15,028 nt of DNA from contig JBAXXY010000058.1 in assembly GCA_037127655.1 (NCBI GenBank), positions 1 through 15,028 of the forward strand. The letters are read 5' to 3'. A program made the translations under genes and the position numbers. A model generated the notes under the pieces. That model was not told the origin of the DNA. It did not search any database and was given only the letters and a program-made list of their open reading frames with translations. The DNA comes from GWF2-38-69 sp037127655 (GTDB taxonomy: Bacteria > Verrucomicrobiota > Lentisphaeria > Victivallales > GWF2-38-69). Shown here piece after piece: positions 1-7,046 of this stretch (position 1 is the first letter of the stretch; each line of letters starts with the position of its first letter).

Positions 1-937
1 GGTATATAAATACAATCGCAACATATAGATTATTAAAACCTAAAATTGACGATAAGAAGAAAATAAATGATAATAAAAATGAGGCAATAATACTGTATTT
101 TATTAAAACAATCGGAGAAAATCTGGCAAGACATTTTCTGTTAATGACAGTGGACATGAGATATATCAGTCCCAGAAATAAAGCGATAATCCCATAAGCG
201 TATGGTGTAACAGCGTATATTTCCTGGAATAAGAAGGATCCGATCGTAAAGAATGCAATTGTCCCTCCCCAGGACATAGCGGCTAAAAAAGTCAGGCAAA
301 GAAATTGCTTATGGCAGAGAATACTAAAAATGTCTGAAAAAACTTTTGTCACAGAATTGATGTTTTTTACTTTCTGGGGTTTGAGCGTTTCAGATACAAA
401 AAACAATGTCATAATCAAGAGGAATAATGATACTGCAAACAAAAGATAGAAAATGATTTGCCATTCAAAATAGTGGACAATAAGTCCGCCTATATATGGC
501 GATGCGATCGGAATTGCAGAATAGGCTATATTGTAATAAGTAAAATAAGTAATAAGTTCTTCTCCTTCAAAGATATCAATTAAAATGGCTGAACAGATGA
601 CATAAATTCCGGCGCCAATTCCCTGTAAAAACCTACTCGCCAGAAAATAGTTTATGCCTGAAGTGAATATAGAAATCAGTGTGCCTATTGTTAGTACCAC
701 GAGTCCGGCGATTAATATTTTTCTTCTGCCGCAAGCATCACACAAGACGCCGATTGGAATGCATGAAAGAGCTGTTCCGAGGAGAAAGAATGAAAGGGAT
801 CTTTGAATAACTGAATCAGAGCAGTGATAATAGTCAGATATCTGTGGAAGAGCGGGAAGGTATAAGTCAATATATGATTGAAACATTATTGCTGTAGCAA
901 TAGATATAAAAGCTATCAGTTTCTTATTATTACTCAT
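1..937 (-). CDS. Bcr/CflA-family MFS drug efflux transporter (C-terminus cut by window edge)
   Basis: An inner-membrane major facilitator of the Bcr/CflA type, probably a proton-coupled exporter of drugs or small metabolites. Translating the complement from ATG at 937 gives 312 residues with no stop before the left edge; the family is usually about 400 residues, so roughly a quarter is missing. The protein opens MSNNKKLIAFISIATAIMF, whose hydrophobic stretch is the first membrane helix. It carries MFS motif A at about residues 63-73 (GVLCDACGRRK) in the loop between helices 2 and 3, then SRFLQGIGAG, which is typical of Bcr proteins, and further alternating hydrophobic helices. Upstream there is only a weak possible ribosome site (GTGAGCGG). 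The gene is divergent from tgt with a 120-base gap. Family assignment is secure; the substrate cannot be read from sequence, and no link to its neighbours is evident. Confidence 0.88.
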   Translation of the reverse strand, partial: MSNNKKLIAFISIATAIMFQSYIDLYLPALPQISDYYHCSDSVIQRSLSFFLLGTALSCIPIGVLCDACGRRKILIAGLVVLTIGTLISIFTSGINYFLASRFLQGIGAGIYVICSAILIDIFEGEELITYFTYYNIAYSAIPIASPYIGGLIVHYFEWQIIFYLLFAVSLFLLIMTLFFVSETLKPQKVKNINSVTKVFSDIFSILCHKQFLCLTFLAAMSWGGTIAFFTIGSFLFQEIYAVTPYAYGIIALFLGLIYLMSTVINRKCLARFSPIVLIKYSIIASFLLSFIFFLSSILGFNNLYVAIVFIY

Positions 938-1057
938 TAGAGATGTACCGCTCACTGTCTATCATTGTATTTAATCATTTTAGGATTGGTCTATTGCAGA
1001 GCTACAATTATATTCATTTTAAACTAAATTTTTTACAAAACCAACAATATATTTTTT
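938..1057. other. Divergent intergenic region between the MFS efflux gene and tgt
   Basis: A 120-base AT-rich gap between two divergent starts. It holds the possible tgt promoter and a possible -10 box for the leftward gene. I see no long inverted repeat, riboswitch-like conserved stem or additional reading frame; a preQ1 riboswitch, which would be plausible here, was looked for and not recognised. Confidence 0.6.
986..1014 (+). promoter_or_regulatory. Possible sigma70-like promoter for tgt
   Basis: TTGGTC at 986-991 and TATATT at 1009-1014 are separated by 17 bases, and transcription would begin near 1021, about 37 bases before the tgt ATG. The -35 box is imperfect and the region is AT-rich, so a chance match is possible. 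A TACAAT on the opposite strand (969-964) could be the -10 box for the divergent transporter, but it has no convincing -35 partner. Confidence 0.4.
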
Positions 1058-2161
1058 ATGAAACTCAAATATAACCTTTTAAAGAAAGATGAGTCGTCTT
1101 CTGCAAGGCTCGGGATTATTGAAACAGCTCACGGAAATATAAACACGCCTATTTTTATGCCGGTTGGAACGAGAGGCACAGTTAAAGCAATGAGCACTGA
1201 TGAACTCAAGGAACTCGGCGCTGAGATAATACTTGGGAATACCTACCATCTCTATCTTAAACCCGGAATGGAAATAATCAGAATGGCCGGCGGACTTCAT
1301 AAATTTATGAATTGGGATAGGCCGATTCTGACAGACAGCGGTGGGTTTCAGGTTTTCAGTTTGGCAAAACTCAGAAAGATGAAGAAAGACGGAGTTGAAT
1401 TTTCCTCGCATATAGACGGTTCGCGGTTTTTCCTCGGACCCAAAGAGTCCATATCAATACAGAAGGATTTGGGTTCAGATATCGTGATGTGTTTCGATGA
1501 ATGCACTCCTTACCCGTGCAGTTATGAGGATGCCAAGAAGTCATTGGACATTACTCTTAGATGGGAAAAAATTGCCAGAGATGAAGAATTGCAAGAGCAT
1601 CAAAGCCTCTTCGGGATAGTGCAGGGTTCGACTTATAAAGATTTGAGGGAGCACTCGGCAAAAGAACTTGTCAAGATAGATTTTGAGGGTTACTCAATTG
1701 GCGGCTTGAGCGTAGGAGAACCTGAAGATGTGATGCTCGAATGTATTGATCATGTTACTCCCCATCTTCCCGAGACTAAACCCAGGTATCTGATGGGAGC
1801 AGGGACTCCGAAACAGATAATTGAATCTGTGGCAAGAGGCATCGATATGTTTGACTGCGTAATGCCTACAAGAATGGCGCGCCACGGCAGTGCCTTTATC
1901 GGCAAAGGAGAAACCATTCCAGTCAAGGCCGGCCGATATGCCAAAGATTTTTCTCCGGTAGAAGAGGGATGCCAATGTTATACATGTAGGAATTACACAA
2001 GAGCCTACATTCGCCACTTGATGAATGTAGGGGAAATACTGGGGTTAAGATTGCTTTCGATCCACAACCTCTATTACTTCTTGAACCTGATGAAACGCAT
2101 TAGAGAATCCATAGCAAACGGCTCTTTTTCTGAATTAAGAAAGGAATTTAACTCTCTATAG
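1058..2161 (+). CDS. tgt: tRNA-guanine(34) transglycosylase
   Basis: Exchanges guanine 34 in the anticodon of GUN tRNAs (Asp, Asn, His, Tyr) for a 7-deazaguanine base, the committed step of queuosine formation, in the cytoplasm. The 367 residues match the usual bacterial length. Visible landmarks: FMPVGTRGTVK near 33-43, TDSGGFQ with Asp93 (general acid/base position), FDEC at 146-149, GIVQG at 186-190, GGLSVGE at 215-221, MFDCVMPTR with the nucleophile Asp266, and the zinc site Cys305/Cys307/Cys310 with His336. Cys149 and Val219 sit at the positions (Cys158 and Val233 in Zymomonas mobilis) that mark preQ1-using bacterial enzymes; queuine-using eukaryotic enzymes have Val and Gly there. The ATG at 1058 gives the family's normal N-terminus, yet no Shine-Dalgarno is seen before it. 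The gene is first in a tight three-gene group with a transporter and a radical SAM protein. Confidence 0.97.
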   Translation: MKLKYNLLKKDESSSARLGIIETAHGNINTPIFMPVGTRGTVKAMSTDELKELGAEIILGNTYHLYLKPGMEIIRMAGGLHKFMNWDRPILTDSGGFQVFSLAKLRKMKKDGVEFSSHIDGSRFFLGPKESISIQKDLGSDIVMCFDECTPYPCSYEDAKKSLDITLRWEKIARDEELQEHQSLFGIVQGSTYKDLREHSAKELVKIDFEGYSIGGLSVGEPEDVMLECIDHVTPHLPETKPRYLMGAGTPKQIIESVARGIDMFDCVMPTRMARHGSAFIGKGETIPVKAGRYAKDFSPVEEGCQCYTCRNYTRAYIRHLMNVGEILGLRLLSIHNLYYFLNLMKRIRESIANGSFSELRKEFNSL

Positions 2162-2169
2162 TTTGAGCT

Positions 2170-3468
2170 ATGAAAAAGCTAACCAGTGATGAGAAAAAAT
2201 CAGGCCAAAAGAACTATCTTGCCTTTTGTGCAATGAATGGTTTGTCTATTGCTTTTCTAGCTGAAACGACACTGATTCTCTACGCTCTAAAGATAGGAAT
2301 TCCTGATTACATCGTCGCGGTCGTGGCATCTTTCGCTTTCCTTGGAACATTCTTTGTTATTGCCGGACGGCATCTCATCAGAAAAATAGGCGTCACAAGA
2401 GCCGCGTCATGGAGCTGGTATATGAGAAATATTTTTGGCGCATTCACTGCGCTGGCTCCGATATTTATGGTTCATTATTCTCCATTTATGGGTGTTATTA
2501 TAATTCTTATTGGATCGCTGGGATTTTATGCTTTTAGAGGGGTAGGGATGGCGGCTCTGCTTCCAATAGTAGGAGAAATTACCGAGGGGGAAGAGAAAGG
2601 GAAGTTTAACTCTAAGACTTCATTCAGTTTTAATGCCGGCTACTTCATAGCGATGACTTTACTGATAGTGCTTTTCCGGGTATCAGATAAAATCAGTACT
2701 TTTCAGTTTATCATAGTAGTGGGTTTTTTCGTAGGGTGTTATTCGGGCTACAGGGTTTCAAGAATCCATGAAAGCGGAGCAGCCAGAGAGTCGGCATCAT
2801 TTTCGTTTAAGGAATCATTTAAGTTCTGTTTATCATGCGAAGCTGTTAGAAAACTTCTTATTGTTCAGACTATTTGTTATTCCTGCATGGCTCTGGTCTT
2901 ACCTTATTCAGTTATGGCACTTAAAGAAGTATATGAAGTAAGAGATTACAGAGCGCTTTTCTTTGTTCTGCTTCAGGGTGGTGGAGCAATGCTTATGGCT
3001 TTATTATGTTCAAAAATTTCCGGCAGGAATACATTCAGACGCATTATGATATATTCGTATTTCTTTTTGATGTTAGTTGTGGGAATGTGGATATTTATGC
3101 CCAAGATTTTTGTCATCTCCTATGCTGTTTTATTGTTTGTTCTTTCAGGGGTGGGACTTATTGGAATTTATATATCTTTGGCTCAATACTTCTTAACTGC
3201 CACTCCACCGGAAAGACTTGTAGGGTCTAACATAGTCATATCGGTCATTTCATGTACTATTGCAGGTATAGTTGGCGCTTTTTCAGGGGCAGTGATACTC
3301 GAATCTCTGGAATACCTTAATCTATCAGAAATAACGCTCTACCGAATATTTTTTACGATAGTCCTTTTTGCGCTCTTAATCGGGTTTTACACCATCTTGA
3401 GAATCGAAAAAGTTGGAATCCGATACCTTAACCCATTTGTTAAAATATCAGACTCAAAAGATAGTTGA
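2170..3468 (+). CDS. MFS transporter, substrate unknown, in the tgt cluster
   Basis: A 432-residue polytopic inner-membrane protein with about 12 hydrophobic segments and a central cytoplasmic loop near residue 200 (RVSRIHESGAARES), the two-times-six layout of the major facilitator superfamily. Motif A is degenerate (GRHLIRKIG after helix 2), so it is not a standard drug exporter and I do not recognise a characterised subfamily. It starts 8 bases after the tgt stop, and its stop lies 8 bases before the ATG of the next gene, so the three are very probably co-transcribed. By position it is a candidate carrier for a deazapurine precursor (preQ0, preQ1, queuine or queuosine) or for the radical SAM enzyme's substrate or product; this is inference from context only. 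No Shine-Dalgarno stands at a normal distance from the ATG. Direction of transport cannot be told. Confidence 0.85.
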   Translation: MKKLTSDEKKSGQKNYLAFCAMNGLSIAFLAETTLILYALKIGIPDYIVAVVASFAFLGTFFVIAGRHLIRKIGVTRAASWSWYMRNIFGAFTALAPIFMVHYSPFMGVIIILIGSLGFYAFRGVGMAALLPIVGEITEGEEKGKFNSKTSFSFNAGYFIAMTLLIVLFRVSDKISTFQFIIVVGFFVGCYSGYRVSRIHESGAARESASFSFKESFKFCLSCEAVRKLLIVQTICYSCMALVLPYSVMALKEVYEVRDYRALFFVLLQGGGAMLMALLCSKISGRNTFRRIMIYSYFFLMLVVGMWIFMPKIFVISYAVLLFVLSGVGLIGIYISLAQYFLTATPPERLVGSNIVISVISCTIAGIVGAFSGAVILESLEYLNLSEITLYRIFFTIVLFALLIGFYTILRIEKVGIRYLNPFVKISDSKDS

Positions 3469-3476
3469 TTTTACTT

Positions 3477-4298
3477 ATGCCTGAAAAACTCGAAACTGCT
3501 CTTCACGACTTTAATTACAAGGATTATAAATATGTATATCCGGTCGTTTCGAGGAGACTTGAAGGACTTTCCATCGGCATAAACCTTGTTAATCAGTGTA
3601 ATTGGGACTGCGTTTACTGCGATGCTCCGAAAGAACAGCTTATCGGGCTATCAAAGCATGATGTAGATTTGATCCAGCTCAGACAAGAACTTGATTTCAT
3701 TTTGGAACAAATGATCAACGGCGCTTTTGGAGTTAATGAGTTCAAGAGCATCACCATAGCAGGAAATGGCGAACCAACTCTGTCTGATGATCTGGGCGAA
3801 GTTTTTAAGATCATCGGCGAACTGAGACAGAAATATGGCATTGGAACCAATGTTAAAACTCTTCTGATTACTAATGGAAGCCGTCTTGGAGATGAAAAAA
3901 TACAAGACGCTGTTCGGTTCCTGGCGACAATGAACGGCGAGGTATGGTTCAAAATAGACTCAATCGTGGAAACCAGCGTCAAAATGATCAATAGATGCAG
4001 AGTTAACAGTGTCGAAGTGATGAAGGCTATAGAAACAGTTTCAAAAATATGTCCGCTTTATATTCAGACTTGCTTTTTCAAACTCAACAATGCCTTGCCT
4101 ACTGAAATTGAGACTAATGAGTATCTAATGTTCTTATGCGCAATCAAAGATTTTATACGAGGCGTTTTTCTCTACACTGCAAGCCGCAAACCATTTGCAG
4201 ATTTTGGAGTTTCAGTCGAACCTGCTAGTCTGGAATATCTTGAAAAGCTTAATTCAAGAATCCAAAGCCTTGGCATTGAGTCAAGATTTTATAGATAA
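3477..4298 (+). CDS. Small radical SAM protein, third gene of the tgt cluster
   Basis: Cytoplasmic iron-sulfur enzyme expected to cleave S-adenosylmethionine reductively and start a radical reaction. The [4Fe-4S]-binding CxxxCxxC is CNWDCVYC, with cysteines at 41, 45 and 48 when counted from the ATG at 3477 (273 residues). GNGEPT at 96-101 fits the SAM-binding GGE-like strand, and the rest reads as a partial TIM barrel. No extra C-terminal cysteine-rich cluster domain is obvious. An in-frame TTG at 3465 would add four residues and overlap the stop of the upstream gene by four bases; I prefer the ATG, though neither start has a Shine-Dalgarno. It resembles the broad COG0731-like group and lacks the CxYC-type signature of lysine aminomutases, so it is not EpmB. 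The neighbours (tgt and a transporter) suggest a role in queuosine precursor salvage, comparable to the radical SAM queuine lyase QueL described in Clostridioides difficile. I cannot confirm homology without alignment. Confidence 0.88.
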   Translation: MPEKLETALHDFNYKDYKYVYPVVSRRLEGLSIGINLVNQCNWDCVYCDAPKEQLIGLSKHDVDLIQLRQELDFILEQMINGAFGVNEFKSITIAGNGEPTLSDDLGEVFKIIGELRQKYGIGTNVKTLLITNGSRLGDEKIQDAVRFLATMNGEVWFKIDSIVETSVKMINRCRVNSVEVMKAIETVSKICPLYIQTCFFKLNNALPTEIETNEYLMFLCAIKDFIRGVFLYTASRKPFADFGVSVEPASLEYLEKLNSRIQSLGIESRFYR

Positions 4299-4324
4299 AA
4301 AAGGACGACTCATGTCGTCCTTTT
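4299..4324. terminator. Bidirectional intrinsic terminator between convergent operons
   Basis: A perfect inverted repeat: AAAAGGACGAC at 4299-4309, loop TCAT, GTCGTCCTTTT at 4314-4324. The G+C-rich core has A residues before it and T residues after it, so on either strand the transcript forms a hairpin followed by U residues. It begins directly after the stop codon of the radical SAM gene and ends 19 bases before the end of the fused oxidoreductase subunit gene, exactly where two convergent transcription units would need to stop. Confidence 0.9.
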
Positions 4325-4343
4325 AACGGTGATTTCGGTGAAA

Positions 4344-5759
4344 TTATTCCTTGTAGCTGTCGAAAAACATTTCGCCTGTTGCTACTGCTCTTAAGTTTAA
4401 CTCAATGTATTTTTTATTCTTTATTGACAAAGGAAGTACTTGTTTGAGCACATCCACGCTGAATATTCCTAAAGCCTTTGCATAGAAAGCCAGGATTATT
4501 ACTGCGGCTGTGGCTGTAAGACCAAGTTCATTTGCCATAGCTGTCGCTGGTACATAATAGACCTTTACATCATCCCTTGTAACTTTCCTTGAGATAATTG
4601 AGGAATTTACAATGATAGTTCCGCCCTTAATTACGCTCTCTTCGAAAGCGTCGAGAGACGGAGCATTCATTGCGATAAGGACATCAGGGATATCAACTAC
4701 AGGAGAGCCAATGGTTTCATGGGACATAACGATACTTGCATAGGCTGTTCCGCCTCTCATTTCAGCTCCGTAAGATGGAAGCCATGTAGAGTTGTATCCT
4801 GCCTTATTTGCGCAGTTAGCCAGAAGAACGCCGACGGACATTATTCCCTGACCGCCGAAACCTGCTATTTTGACCTTATGCTCTCCGATATCTGAGGTGC
4901 TTTGAACTTCATCAGAACTGTTTTCTTTTGAAATCTCTAAGAGTTTAAGGAGTTGTTCGTCATCGAGCAATGGCAATCTGCCCTGTCCTGTGAGCGAATT
5001 ATCCTTATCTCTGAAGTTTTTAACTTCATAGAATTTTTCCAGATTTTCAATCAGCCATTTTCTGGATTGAATTGCGTCCATCTTCCAGTTAATCGGACAA
5101 GGAGACAATATTTCTACGAAAGAAAAACCTTTTCTATTTTTCTGATTCGTTATAGCTTTTTTGATGGCTTTTCTGGTTTTAAGGACGCTTGTAGGATTCC
5201 CGAGAGAACATCTTTCGACAAAAACAGGCGCTTCCAGAGTGTTGATGATTTCGCTCATTCTTATAGGCATCCCATCGCGAAGAGGATCTCTTCCGAATGG
5301 AGTAGTTTTGCTTTCCTGCCCGATAAGAGTTGTAGGAGCCATCTGTCCGCCAGTCATTCCGTATATGGCATTATTGACGAAGAACACGACCATATTTTCG
5401 CCTCTATTGGCGGCATGCATGATCTCAGAAAGTCCTATGCCTGCAAGGTCTCCGTCTCCCTGGTAGGATATGACGATAGAATTGTCAAGAGTTCTAGTGA
5501 CACCAGTTGCCACTGCAGGAGCTCTTCCGTGCGGGCACTGGATATTACCGGTGTCAAAATAGAAGTACATAAGAGTAGTGCATCCGACAGGCGCGCAGAA
5601 TATTACCTGATCTTTTATGCCAAGTTCGTCAATAGCTTCAGCAATTAGTTTATGAACTGTACCATGTCCGCAGCCAGGGCAATAATGTGTTGTTTTCTGG
5701 CCGGGACCTTTTCTGTCGAAGGTATCGTAGAATGCTGACGGCTTAGTATGCTTAATCAT
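4344..5759 (-). CDS. 2-oxoacid:ferredoxin oxidoreductase, fused TPP-binding beta and gamma subunits
   Basis: Catalytic part of a ferredoxin-linked 2-oxoacid oxidoreductase (2-oxoacid + CoA to acyl-CoA + CO2 + reduced ferredoxin). Of the 471 residues, about 1-235 form the thiamine-pyrophosphate beta domain: CPGCGHG at 27-33, GDGD at 101-104 and the downstream Asn129/Asn130 that completes the TPP/Mg site. After a polar linker (about 240-293) comes a gamma domain with GFGGQG at 300-305 and SYGAEMRGG. The two are usually separate genes (as in KorB plus KorC, or VorA plus VorC). I start at ATG 5759, preceded by the strong site GGGGGAAAG and lying 14 bases after the alpha-subunit stop. The frame stays open upstream to 5837, but that would overlap the alpha gene and add 26 unrelated residues. 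Last gene of the operon, ending just before the hairpin. The branched-chain substrate is inferred from the VorB-like partner; 2-oxoglutarate or pyruvate is possible. Confidence 0.93.
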   Translation of the reverse strand: MIKHTKPSAFYDTFDRKGPGQKTTHYCPGCGHGTVHKLIAEAIDELGIKDQVIFCAPVGCTTLMYFYFDTGNIQCPHGRAPAVATGVTRTLDNSIVISYQGDGDLAGIGLSEIMHAANRGENMVVFFVNNAIYGMTGGQMAPTTLIGQESKTTPFGRDPLRDGMPIRMSEIINTLEAPVFVERCSLGNPTSVLKTRKAIKKAITNQKNRKGFSFVEILSPCPINWKMDAIQSRKWLIENLEKFYEVKNFRDKDNSLTGQGRLPLLDDEQLLKLLEISKENSSDEVQSTSDIGEHKVKIAGFGGQGIMSVGVLLANCANKAGYNSTWLPSYGAEMRGGTAYASIVMSHETIGSPVVDIPDVLIAMNAPSLDAFEESVIKGGTIIVNSSIISRKVTRDDVKVYYVPATAMANELGLTATAAVIILAFYAKALGIFSVDVLKQVLPLSIKNKKYIELNLRAVATGEMFFDSYKE

Positions 5760-5773
5760 GGTACTTTCCCCCT

Positions 5774-6814
5774 TTAAATTTCTTTCTTTGTTTTTTCGAC
5801 GAGTTCCGTTACAGTCGGGACATAGCCGCCGTACCAATTGAATCTCTTCACAGGAATTTTGGATTTTACTGCAAGTTCTACATCATTGGCCATCATCCCG
5901 TCATTGAGTTCGACTACCATCATTGATTTAACTTTTGAGGATAGTTCCATGAGGCGCTTTTCCGGGAACGGGAATAAAGTTTTAGGTCTGAAGAGACCGA
6001 CTTTCAGTCCCTGTTTTCTTAACTCTCTGACTGCTGTAAGAGCTATTCTTGAGCAGATTCCAAATGCCACGAATATATGCTCGGCATCTTTGACAGATGT
6101 TTCTTCAAACTCTGTGGCTTCTCTTTCTATTTTGGCATATTTTTCGCGAAGAGCGTCAATATTGGCAGACAGAATTTCTCTTTCCATAAAGAGCGATGTG
6201 ATAAGGTTGTGTCTGCTTGGTTCATCCGCGTAAACAGCCCAGTCTTTTCTTTTGCCGTGCAGAACTTTTGTCGGAAAAGAGACAGGTTCCATCATCTGTC
6301 CGATGTATGCATCAGCCAAGACAAATACACATACGCGGTATTTGTCGGCAAGTTCGAAAGCTTTGTAAGTGAAATCAGCCATTTCCTGAACTGAATTCGG
6401 TGCGAGGACAATATTTCTATAGACACCGTGGCCGCCGCCTTTTAGCACCATATTATAGTCACTTTGTTCAGGCCAGATATATCCAAGTCCGGGTCCGACT
6501 CTCTGTACATCTATTATGACAGCCGGGACATTGGAGCCTGCTATGTACGATATACATTCTCCCATAAGCGCCACACCGGGACTCGAAGAGGAAGTCATCA
6601 CTCTTGCTCCTGCTGAAGCTGAACCAAGAATCATATTGATAGCTGCTATTTCGCTTTCAGCTTGAAGGAATGTTCTCCCGGCTTTGGTAAAATAGTAGGC
6701 GGCTGAATGAGCAATTTCGCTTGCAGGAGTAATAGGATAACCAAAAAAGTGAGTACATCCGCCAAGCAATGCGCCATGTATTACGGCGTCATTTCCTTTC
6801 ATTAGCTTCTTCAT
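5774..6814 (-). CDS. vorB: 2-oxoacid:ferredoxin oxidoreductase alpha subunit (VorB-like)
   Basis: Alpha subunit of the same oxidoreductase, containing PFOR domains I and II (346 residues, normal for VorB/KorA). FGYPITPASEI near residues 24-34, LQAESEIAAINM near 50-61 (with the glutamate that activates TPP), ARVMTSSSSPG, GPGLG and GGGHG follow the order seen in proteins named 3-methyl-2-oxobutanoate dehydrogenase subunit VorB. The C-terminal part (about 245-346) is the domain II fold with the FGICSR and MMVVELNDGMM segments. The ATG directly follows the ferredoxin stop codon (TAAATG) and has a GAGGAGG ribosome site inside the end of the ferredoxin gene, indicating tight coupling. Substrate choice among branched-chain oxoacids, 2-oxoglutarate and others is not fixed by these motifs. 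The adjacent Ptb and Buk genes favour branched-chain or C4 acyl-CoA products. Confidence 0.92.
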   Translation of the reverse strand: MKKLMKGNDAVIHGALLGGCTHFFGYPITPASEIAHSAAYYFTKAGRTFLQAESEIAAINMILGSASAGARVMTSSSSPGVALMGECISYIAGSNVPAVIIDVQRVGPGLGYIWPEQSDYNMVLKGGGHGVYRNIVLAPNSVQEMADFTYKAFELADKYRVCVFVLADAYIGQMMEPVSFPTKVLHGKRKDWAVYADEPSRHNLITSLFMEREILSANIDALREKYAKIEREATEFEETSVKDAEHIFVAFGICSRIALTAVRELRKQGLKVGLFRPKTLFPFPEKRLMELSSKVKSMMVVELNDGMMANDVELAVKSKIPVKRFNWYGGYVPTVTELVEKTKKEI

Positions 6815-7042
6815 TTACTTCTTATCCTCCTCTTCTTTGATTACCGTAATGGTTCCTGGTTCAGGGCAGACATAGAAACATATTCCGCACCCTATGCATC
6901 CGGGGTTTTCGAATTTGGCGTACTGGTAACCCATTTTATTGATGTCTGAGCCAATTACTATGCAGTGCTTTGGACATGCTTCGACGCAAACTCTACAGCC
7001 TTTACAGACGGTAGAATCAAGTTTTATATAACTCTTTGCCAT
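6815..7042 (-). CDS. 2[4Fe-4S] ferredoxin, delta subunit of the oxidoreductase
   Basis: A 75-residue ferredoxin-like subunit that carries electrons from the TPP/FeS core of the oxidoreductase to a soluble ferredoxin. Two full cluster motifs are present: cysteines 13, 16, 19 and 23, followed by Pro, and cysteines 49, 52, 55 and 59, followed by Pro. The start chosen is ATG 7042, preceded by AAGGGAG about ten bases away and four bases after the stop of the upstream gene. The frame is open further upstream to 7135, but that extension lies inside the neighbouring gene and adds 31 residues before the usual ferredoxin N-terminus, so it is rejected. The lysine and glutamate-rich tail (KEEEDKK) is typical of such small subunits. 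It lies directly before the alpha-subunit gene, the common order in Vor and Kor operons. Confidence 0.93.
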   Translation of the reverse strand: MAKSYIKLDSTVCKGCRVCVEACPKHCIVIGSDINKMGYQYAKFENPGCIGCGICFYVCPEPGTITVIKEEEDKK

Positions 7043-7046
7043 ATTC

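Noticed and set aside
938..1057. preQ1 riboswitch upstream of tgt
   Set aside because: No G+C hairpin followed by the A-rich pseudoknot tail was seen; the gap is nearly all A and T.
3477..4298. Radical SAM protein considered as EpmB (lysine 2,3-aminomutase) to complete the EF-P pathway
   Set aside because: It is too short, lacks the aminomutase cysteine signature and PLP lysine region, and is in a different transcription unit from efp-epmA.
4953..5648. Long plus-strand open frame of 231 codons opposite the oxidoreductase gene
   Set aside because: It is antisense to a clearly conserved gene, has no recognisable motifs or ribosome site, and its composition is that of a shadow frame.
5760..5837. 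N-terminal extension of the fused oxidoreductase subunit from an upstream ATG at 5837
   Set aside because: It would overlap the alpha-subunit gene by 64 bases and adds basic residues unlike the family. The ATG at 5759 has a strong ribosome site and the normal N-terminus.
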